Assembly (NCBI GenBank): GCA_030248135.1
Contig: JASANC010004335.1
Coordinates: 1 to 64,000 of the forward strand
Origin: Theristus sp. LFF4_11
Taxonomy: Eukaryota; Nematoda; Chromadorea; Monhysterida; Xyalidae
Direction of reading: 5' to 3'
Length of the DNA stretch: 64,000 bases
In this document: piece after piece, positions 56,172 to 64,000 of the stretch
How positions within the stretch are numbered: the stretch's first letter is position 1
How the letters are laid out: the number at the start of each line of letters is the position of its first letter
Translations under genes and position numbers: made by a program
The notes under the pieces: model-generated
Seen by the model: the letters and a program-made list of their open reading frames with translations, nothing else
Database searches by the model: none
Told to the model about the DNA's origin: nothing

Positions 56172-57779
56172 TCGCGGATCGGAGTCGGTTTTGCGGGCAC
56201 AGTTTTGTTTGTTGTTGTTGTTCTTTTCAAGAAATCTATTTTGATTGTATCGAATATGGCGTTTTGCGGCTTGTTTCGGCGTGTATAATCGACAATGTTT
56301 TGCGGCTTTTTTGATCGAAAAGTACATTTTTCTCACATTATACTTCTGTGTTGTGTGCAACAGGTTTCGCCATGAGTACAGACATTTGAAATTACTCAGA
56401 GTTCTGATGTTCATATGGTATTTTTAAACTTTGATTATTCTCCAATAGTTCAGCTTTATTTTCTGTGTTTTGACAAGAAATGACCTCATTCACACTACTG
56501 GTGTTTCATTGCTTTGTGCTTCGCTTTTTGTGTGTCGCAGTGAAGATTTCCAGTTTTTAAATTTTAAAAATTGACTGATATGCTTTAACATGTGATGATC
56601 TCCCTGCAGTAAAACCATTTTTCTACTATAGTTTCAAATATAAATTGTATTTATAACTAGTGATTATCGTCAAAAACTTCAAATACCTGTTGAGTTTCCG
56701 ATGCCAAAAATCGAAATCTTAGAGAATCAAAATTATTGTACATAAATGTTCGCTCAAATTGCGCATTTTGTAGTCTTTTTTGAAATACTTGTATATGAAT
56801 GGGGGATGGGCCCTGAGTTTTCACGATACAATCAAATGTGCATGTTTGGTCACTCACGCGTTGTGAATGATGTACGTATACAAGCAACGATTCTAGCTTT
56901 GAACTGAAATTCAAATCTTTTCAAATGTTGTTTGATTTCTCGTAGCTTTTCTTTGACATTTTTTTCAAACTTCACCGAAACGGTGCTTCACAACATGAAT
57001 GAAAGTCACAATGATTCTGTCAAGAAATTCTCGGTCAGATACGACTTGTATCTCAGTTTACTGTGTGTGTTATTGTGCCAATCGTTCGTTTTTTTCTATT
57101 GACGGTAGTTTTTTTTTTCAATAAAATGCTGGAATAAACACACATTTGTGATTAGTACACTGTTCATAACGCGCGTATTCGACATGAAAACACCGAAATG
57201 TGAGATGAAATTATTGTCAAAGAAACAGCAAACAAAACCAATACCCGAGAAAAGAAGTTTTTTTTTAAAGCGTGGGATGGTGTCCGTGCCAGGATATGAT
57301 GTTCGTGTTCAATTTTTCTTCTAAATTCTGACCGCAACACAAAATAAGCACACGTTTTTGCAAAATAAACAGGTTTATACTCTGTTGTTCCAAAAATGCT
57401 TACATGTGTTTTAAAATCAACTTCTCAACATTATATGTGCGTCTTTTTATAACCGAGCAAGTTAGTTTTTTTTGTGAAAATCACCAGCTAAAGCAAACCA
57501 CCGAAACATGTACAGTGTACAAAATAGCGCAACACACCTAAAACAACCGTGCAGTGTGTGCAGAATAGAAAGAAAAACATGTTTGATGCATCAAAGTTGA
57601 TCGAAAAGTATCGAGTTTTAACGAAAGTTCAGTCGAAATATCATGCGCGCTTGGAGCAACTGAAATACAGGGTGTATAATCTCCGGTCAGTTTGCATCAG
57701 GCGGTACAAAAGTCAACAGACGAATGAATGGGCAGTGAATCGCTGGATTAGGATGGGTTGAAAAACTCATATTGCAAAA
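56172..57779 (+). other. EBF 3' UTR and intergenic DNA
   Basis: AT-rich, no gene recognised. AATAAA signals at 57120-57125 and 57133-57138 would give an EBF 3' UTR of about 0.95 kb. The astacin gene starts about 640 bp further on. Confidence 0.5.
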
Positions 57780-60700
57780 ATGAAGTTTCGTGTATCATTC
57801 TTGTCAATTCTGTCTTTGATCTCACCGAATTTCATTATCGCCGTCAGTGAACGACCGCATGCAAGTCTTGTTATCTTTTTTTTGAAAATATTTTTGAAGC
57901 GCTTCACCTCCCGTCCAATGCGCGCTTCGTCGCCAATTTCAGATATGATCAGGCCGGTAACTTCTAAGAAAAAACCAATTACGATCCATCTAGAACTACG
58001 TCCGTTTTTTTGCACTATCAGTTTTACTCTATTTACAAAAATCGCCATGCTACACTTCAACCGCAAGCCGTCTTGTTACGTCCGTTTTCCTGCAATTCAG
58101 TTTCAGCTTTCAAATTCTAGATTTCCAACTTCGCACGTTCTCCAGGTGTTCAACGGACGCACCGGCCACTGGGAGTTCGGCTTGAGCGCAGCGGAGCTGC
58201 GCGCCGGCGCGCGCGCGTTCACGAATCGAAACCGTGGCCCGAGCCGGCTCCGGACCGCGGTCCGACCGGCCGCACCGCTGGCGCAAGAAAGTCGGACACG
58301 AACTAGGAGGCCCCAAACGGCGGTCGTGACAACTGCGGCACCGCCAACAACAGCAACAGCGAGACGATGCCCGATGTATTCGCGGTATTGCCGACAGCGC
58401 ACTAGGACGATCATGCAGAATAAAACAACAACGACGACAACGACAACATCATCAACAAAGTCGTCGACGACTTCCTCGTCATCAGTCACCAGAACGTTGA
58501 CGCTACGCATCAGAAGCGGCCGACGCAGGACCACGACCGCGCCGAGACGGAGTGCGCCGTCGATTGCGTCGCCTCGTGCTCGTGGATACGGCGAACAACA
58601 ACAACAGTTCTTTCAGGGCGACATTCACAATCTCGATGCGGACGGCTATGAGCTCGGCGCACCGGCAAGGCGGTGTTAGTTCTGTCTGCTTTTCTGATGG
58701 TTGTCCATGATCCGTTTTCAATTTTTTTTGAAATATTTCTTTCTTTCAGCTTCAAACCTCGGACCGAAAGTGTCGCAGTGGTCGGCCGTGAAAACGTGGC
58801 CGAACGGTGTTCTACCGTATCGGGTCAGTGTTGTTTTGTTTTCTTGTAGATGAGGCCAACTCGGAATTATGATGGCGAATTCCATTTTTAAAACCATGAT
58901 CCTTTCAGTTAGTTGGCAATTGGACCGAAGAGCGACGCCTGCTGTTCGCGCGCTCGATTGTCGACTTCGAAAACAACACCTGTATTCGGTCAGACGCGTT
59001 TTTTCTTCAAATTTTATCATGACAAAGAATCTCTGTTTTAGTTCATTTCTGTGGCACACACTGAACTAAACGGTGGTTTTAGGCGGTATTTTTAGCCTGC
59101 GGGCTAACCCAAAAAGCAGTCGAGTAGGGCGCCCATCGAGTTTTCTCTGTCATTAAGCGCCTAGACACCGCTCGGCGGGGCTCGATCCCCGAACGGACAG
59201 ACGCTACCACCGAGGCTACGAGCGGTGACGGTAAAAAACTAATTTAACACTGATATTACTTATTTCCCAAAACCACGCGTTAACGAGAGTCGTGTTTTCA
59301 GTTTCGAATTCAGCGACGACACCCAGCAGGACCACATCGTCTTCAGCACCGACCAGCCGCGGTGCAGCTCCGCCCTCGGCCGCCAGGGTGGTCGCCAGTT
59401 CGTCTACCTCGGTCACGCAGACTGCTGGGCGGAGCCGAATGCGATCACGCACGAGATCATGCACGCGCTCGGCTTCCTGCACGAGCACACCAGACACGAT
59501 CGGTTATTGTTGTGATTTTTAGGCGATGTTTTTTTTACCCAGGGCTAACCCAGAGAAGCGTACAGAACGCCATTGAGTAGGGCGCCCATCGAGTTTTCTC
59601 TGTCATTAAGTGCCTATAGCCCTCGACGGGGCTCGATCCCCCGCGCGCGCGGCCCGGCGTTTCGGTGATTATTGTGATGCGATGTTAATTGGTTCGAGAG
59701 CATTGAGGAGATTTATAACGGATGTGGGTTTGTGTTCGCAAGCTTGGTAAAAACCGGGGCATTTTTGGTTCTTTTACAGACTTTACAAATAACAAGCATT
59801 TTTGCTTCTTTAACAAAATTTACAAAAACCAGTATTTTTGCGCATCGAGAAAGCCGTTTCAGCGACGACCACATCAAGGTGCTATGGGAGAATGTGGCTA
59901 CCGGCGCGAAATCGCAGTTTAAGATTGACAATCGTGCTCGCAGATGCACGCATCCGTACGACTTCGACGCTGTACACCATTACGAGTGAATTTTTTTTAA
60001 ATTGATTTGTTTTTTAAATTCATATTGTTTTATGAGCAGTGTTATGAGGTGCCTAACTTCCTTTATAATCTATTTAACCATGGTAAGCAATAACTTTCCG
60101 GCTCCAACAGATTGAATATAGATTTTATTCGGTATCCGATCGCCCGTAAATTGAGTAATGCATGAAGGAACAAAATAATAGATGAGCAACAAAGGAGTAA
60201 ATCGCTCGCTCTTGCTCGACCACCACAGGTGCCATACCACTGCGGCCCGGGTCGCTCAATGAGGGGCGCCGCAGTTCGGGTGCAGTGAGACAATTTTATC
60301 CACCCCGGCGCGTGTTTCAGTGAATTCGCCGGCTCCAATGGAAACGGACCAACGATCGAGCCACGCGACAAGTCGATGCAATTCGGCCGTAAGAGTTTGC
60401 TCAGCAAATGGGACATCCACGACATCAATGAGCTTTACTGCAACAGTGGCGCCCGTAACGGTTGGTGTAGGTTGATTGCTGGGAACATGCAGAACAACAA
60501 TGCTGATGCAAAGATGCAGATGTTCGTGCAGTGTCGGTAGATGCAGTAATAATCGGCTCACATGCTGAGATCCCGCTGAGAAAAAAATTCTTGAACAAAA
60601 ATGTTGATGGATCAAAATATGAGTTCCCCTGGTTCACCGCAGGCACACTGCCGTTTTTGTGCTTCTGAAACCGTTTCTGCATCTGTATCGGTCCGCACGA

Positions 60701-62405
60701 ACATCTGAATCTACACATCTGCATTACTATTTTTCCACTGTCCATTCTTTCAGACGACCTATCACCCGCAGTGTTGGATCTGTTCAAGATTGTCGCGGCG
60801 GCGTCCGATTCCGACGCCGATCCCAGCAGCGCTCGTTCAGCGCCGTCCGAAACGTTGTACCCGGAGCCGGAACTGCCCCCTGCTGTGGTGGAGATGTTCA
60901 GAATCGTCGAGAACAACGACGACACTAGACACCACTTTACTGCACCGCCAACAGTGACGCCACTGCCAATTGACTGCCAGTTGTCGTCGTGGTCAATGTG
61001 GTCGCCGTGTAGTCAAACGTGTGGCAATGGCGTGAAACATCGGACTCGGAGCATCCGGAGGCAGCCGACTGGACGGGGACGTCGGTGTGGGCGGACGATT
61101 GACATGCGGGCCTGCTACCGGGCACCGTGTCTACCAGGTGAGGGAAAAGGCGTTGCTTGCTCAAAACAGTCAAATATTAAGTGGCAAACTAAATTAACTT
61201 CAAACATTCATCAGTCATTCAACGTTTTTTGTCTGTCTGAAGTCAAGAATTCCAGTATGCTTGTGCGTCAGGCTGTATAGGTCGAAAGAGCTGAAAAGGA
61301 AACCGATTCAGTTCGTACAATAATGATGTTGTTGCGGCGTCCCGAGCCGTGGTATCACAGACTGTACTTTTGCTGAAAAAATCACTGTCTACAAAACTTG
61401 TGTCTGACAAATAGCCCCGTGCCGATGTGCCGAGTGGTCGACGTGGGCGTCGGCGGCCGGTTGCACGCATCACTGCGGCGGCTGCGGGCGCGGCGTGCTC
61501 GTACGAGAGTGCAACGCCGGCTATTGCGAGAACGCCGTGCGACGCCGATGCGCGTTCCGAGCGTGTGCGAGCAGTTTCCGATCGATCGTTCGAGCGCCGT
61601 TCTTTCGGACACCATCGGCGTTCGGTGGCGACCACGCCTTCGAAACGGAAACGCCGCAGTTCAACGGCTGCTGCGCCGGAATGCACCGGTAATGTCATTC
61701 CTAATCTCTTGCCTCTCTGTTCGTTTTTCATTTGCTCTGTAAAATGCTCTCTTTTGCTGTGTATTTTCGTTAGCCACATTTAAAAATTTTGTTTTTTCAA
61801 GCAGAGACAACTTGTGTTTAGTTGGTTTGCATGCATCCGGACCCGATTCGTTACTTTTCAATTGGTTGATGGTTTTTTTGAAGTGTCAAATCAGTTCAAT
61901 AACACCAATATGGATGCGATGAGCCTTGTTTCGACATGCTGGTTTTACTCTATTGTCCTCATGAGTAAAGCGAGTTCAGTTCTTGAATTATTGTGTTCAG
62001 TGGTTGGTGTTTGTAACAATAATAACATGTTTTCATGTGCATAATTGGAGGACTTTGTTTATTTGTTAATTTGCGTTTTGCAGCTCACTGAACGGCCAGT
62101 GCGCTGGTCCGGCACGACACGACAACATCGGTTTGCCCTTTGTGCTGCCAGCTCAACGTTCTTCACGTCTTTCGCCAGTTTTCCTTGAAGACGCTCGTTC
62201 ACTGCTGCACGAAAGACCGGAGCGCCGATATCAACAACCGACCAATGTCGAATTTCGTGGCAATCACCGTTGGCAAAGCGGCCGATTTCACAACAGGACA
62301 CCATTCTATCGAAGAGGAACGTTGTTTTCTCAAGCGGATTCAGACGACAGAACAGAGTCGCGTCCATTCGGCAGTTTGGCTAGATTTTTGTGGGACTCTC
62401 TTTGA
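57780..62405 (+). CDS. Secreted astacin metalloprotease with thrombospondin type 1 domain
   Basis: Zinc endopeptidase of the nematode NAS/tolloid type. Exons: 57780-58674, 58750-58823, 58909-58988, 59302-59502, 59863-59985, 60321-60460, 60754-61137, 61415-61688, 62084-62405; 830 residues. Signal peptide ~1-21. The propeptide ends with the aspartate-switch FFQGD. The mature part starts near [14 protein letters not shown]. It has [20 protein letters not shown], the zinc motif [18 protein letters not shown] and [15 protein letters not shown]. At the Met-turn the sequence is AVHHY where the family has S-V/I-M-H-Y: the Met is replaced by His, while the Tyr ligand is kept. A TSP1 repeat ([20 protein letters not shown]), a Cys-rich segment and an unrecognised Arg/Ser-rich tail follow. 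There is no EGF or CUB domain between catalytic and TSP1 parts. The first 'exon' (57780-58674) is open throughout but low in complexity (Thr/Ser/Arg runs) and may contain introns. AATAAA at 63022. Confidence 0.88.
59080..59229 (-). mobile_element. tRNA-derived SINE, astacin intron 3 (antisense)
   Basis: Minus strand reads a decayed tRNA-like head (GCCTCGGTGGTAGCGTCTG, TTCGGGGATCGAGCCCCGCC), the body and the tail GGGTTAGCCCGCAGGC. It fills about half of this 313-bp intron. Confidence 0.8.
59520..59665 (-). mobile_element. tRNA-derived SINE, astacin intron 4 (antisense, 5'-truncated)
   Basis: Minus strand: GGGGGATCGAGCCCCGTCGA, body with GAGAAAACTCGATGGGCGCC and tail CTGGGTTAGCCCTGGG. The box A region is replaced by GC-rich text. 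Confidence 0.75.
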
Positions 62406-63090
62406 TCGCCGAGTTTTTGGTTTTTCTGTTGGAGTGTGTGACTGTGGTCAGTATTGTTTTTTTTTGGTTGGCAAGTATGACAAGAAAAAAACCTGGACGG
62501 CTCTGAATGTTTTCGGTGCAAACCAAAATGCAAAAAAGTGTCAGCAGCGGCTTTCCAAAATGACAAATGCGCTTTGCGTGTGCAAAAACCGTCTCGTGAA
62601 AATCAAAGCAGAAACACCGCGCCGAAAGGTGTTGATAAATTGAAAATAATCATACGCAGTTGTAATTGAGAAAAAAGGCAACTCAATTAAAACAGTCGCA
62701 GCGCATGCCTTCGCGTCAGCTCGTTTTGTCGGCGTTTACCATTGTCATCAGTTTTCTTCAGTTGCGCGCCGGCTTGTTTCAGTTGCAGAAGTTTATCAAC
62801 CATCTGCGCACAGAAAGAAAACAAATCACAAATGCAATGTACAGCATGTTGCTTTAAACCTGTCACCGTTTTAGCAAAGTACAGGACAGTCCGCGAAAGA
62901 AGAAAGAACGGGATCGGCTTAGAAAAACGATACACTTTGCCATAAAAATAGGGTTTTCATAGCCGAACCAAACCAGATTTCCGGTTCATAATAATTCAAA
63001 GCTTCATGGGCTTCTTCTGCCAATAAAGTGACAGGTTCAAAGAACTATAACTGCATGATAAAATCGGGTTTTCTGAAAAAAGTCGATTTT
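62406..63090. other. Convergent 3' intergenic region, astacin / AMT
   Basis: No further gene recognised. AATAAA at 63022-63027 could end the astacin transcript, only 64 bp before the AMT stop codon, so the transcripts may overlap tail to tail. Confidence 0.45.
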
Positions 63091-64000
63091 TTAACGAAAG
63101 AAAACCCTGACCCGATTCACGACCAGCTCAACGTCACCAGCGGTGACTTGCTTCGTGCCGAGCGTCAGCCAGACGGCGCGTTTCAGTTGCGACTCGAAAA
63201 AGTCCGAACCTCGATAGGCGTGATGCACCCGGTCGGCGCCGCGCAGATCGGCGAGCGGCGTTGAGCGACAGTCGTCTGGAAACGTTGGAATTAGAAAAAA
63301 AGAAATTGCAGAATCCGCCGTCGATAGATACATAAAGTTCGGATTTGTCTCCATCGTGACCTGCGTGGTATGTAGCGCGTTAGACTAGTTGTCTGTGCGT
63401 TCGGGGGATCGAACCCCGCCGAGGGGTGTACAGGCACTTGATGACAGAGAAAACTCGGATGGGTGTCCCACCCGACGGCGTTCTGTGCGCTTTTCTGGGT
63501 TAGCCCTGGCTAAAAACATCGCCAAAAGTCACCGTTCGTTCGTTCATTCGGATATAATAGCAGTGTCAGTGGTGAGGCAAAAACAAGTTTTGGGGCACGT
63601 GTTATCGGATCAAATGAGCCAAAAGTGTTACATTGCAGCATGCAACACTGAGGAAAAATAAAACCAAACAAAAGGCTCAACTATCCTCCGATTGTTGGCC
63701 AGCCACTGCGCTCAGCACGGGCTGCACACCTCAGCAAACGACTATTGCGCAGCCGCTTCATGAACGCACCAACACACTGTGTTGAACTTGTTTTTGTTTT
63801 TCTGTTTTCATCTTCTCAGTCTCAAAGTCAGCCTCCAATCAGCAATCAAGCATGTTATATCCAGCCAATGAACGCCTCTCTCTTCTTCACCGACCGAACA
63901 GCGCCTGATAAGCGGCGAAAATCACGGTCGTACTGAGCATCGCCCATGCGGTGATCACGACTGCGCCGAACAGCTGCACCAACAGCTGCACCGGACTGCC
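63091..64000 (-). CDS. Ammonium transporter (AMT/Mep/Rh family), 3' part only
   Basis: Two exons on the minus strand: 64000-63895 (enters from outside the window) and 63275-63091, joined GT..AG in phase. The first encodes a membrane helix, VQLFGAVVITAWAMLSTTVI, like the last helix of AMT proteins (GxxVI.AW). The second begins CRSTPLADLRGADRVHHAYR, which fits the cytoplasmic AMT tail pattern LR.s...E..GLD...HG..AY. It ends VVNRVRVFFR. The channel-lining residues lie upstream and cannot be checked here. Assignment rests on the helix plus tail, about 97 residues, so it is good but not certain. The intron carries an antisense SINE. Confidence 0.7.
63357..63523 (+). mobile_element. tRNA-derived SINE, AMT intron (antisense to AMT)
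   Basis: Head TGGTATGTAGCGCGTTAGAC (box A-like), TTCGGGGGATCGAACCCC (box B-like), body GATGACAGAGAAAACTCGGA and ACGGCGTTCTGTGCGC, and tail TGGGTTAGCCCTGGCTAAAA followed by CATCGCC. No long poly-A: the tail itself is conserved between copies, which suggests it mimics the 3' end of a partner LINE. Confidence 0.85.

Noticed and set aside
58103..58534. 143-codon minus frame with a Val-rich tract
   Set aside because: The Val/Asp run is the antisense of the ACAACGACG repeat in the astacin propeptide.

Overview
The window is eukaryotic and almost certainly animal. Coding sequence is split into many short exons with GT..AG introns, intergenic DNA is AT-rich, and a large share is repeats. Six recognisable genes fit an invertebrate, probably an ecdysozoan: eIF4A-III, a SMIM12 homologue, a UDP-glucuronosyltransferase, a CAP-domain protein, a Collier/Olf/EBF factor with a single helix 2 (the invertebrate form), an astacin-TSP1 metalloprotease, and the end of an ammonium transporter. 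Secreted astacin, CAP and UGT genes together would suit a nematode, but the species is an inference, not something I can read directly.

Layout. 1-10.2 kb is gene-poor: a Tc1-type MITE (171-879), a GC-rich 16-bp minisatellite (1113-1411), a 1.5-kb foldback element (2952-4457), a satellite fragment (7985-8778), an element with 9-bp target duplications (8820-9846) and a MITE just upstream of eIF4A3. 10.27-15.15 kb is eIF4A3 (+, 11 exons). 16.28-16.58 kb is a single-exon SMIM12 homologue (+). 17.03-23.57 kb is a UGT (+, 9 exons); its intron 6 carries a CRE-motif satellite and a complete short LTR element, and its last intron is itself a MITE. 23.95-25.70 kb is a CAP/GAPR-1-like gene on the minus strand, tail to tail with the UGT. 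Its last exon has no ATG and is easily missed.

25.97-39.80 kb holds two direct copies of a composite mobile unit. Each copy is a TIR element, a unique segment, a roughly 287-bp higher-order satellite and a palindromic terminus. They are separated by about 4.4 kb in which I see no gene. 40.1-41.9 kb may hold an unidentified small gene (weak). 42.66-56.17 kb is the EBF/Collier gene (+, 16 exons). 57.78-62.41 kb is the astacin-TSP1 gene (+). 63.09-64.00 kb is the 3' end of an AMT/Mep-type ammonium transporter (-), which runs off the window.

The genes do not form a pathway. The common thread is mobile DNA: tRNA-derived SINEs, hairpin MITEs, E-box MITEs and CRE-containing MITEs recur in introns of nearly every gene. 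In the UGT a MITE appears to have become a spliced intron inside the conserved signature region. All exon coordinates were placed by hand from reading frame, protein-family similarity and GT/AG sites, and phases were checked across every junction.
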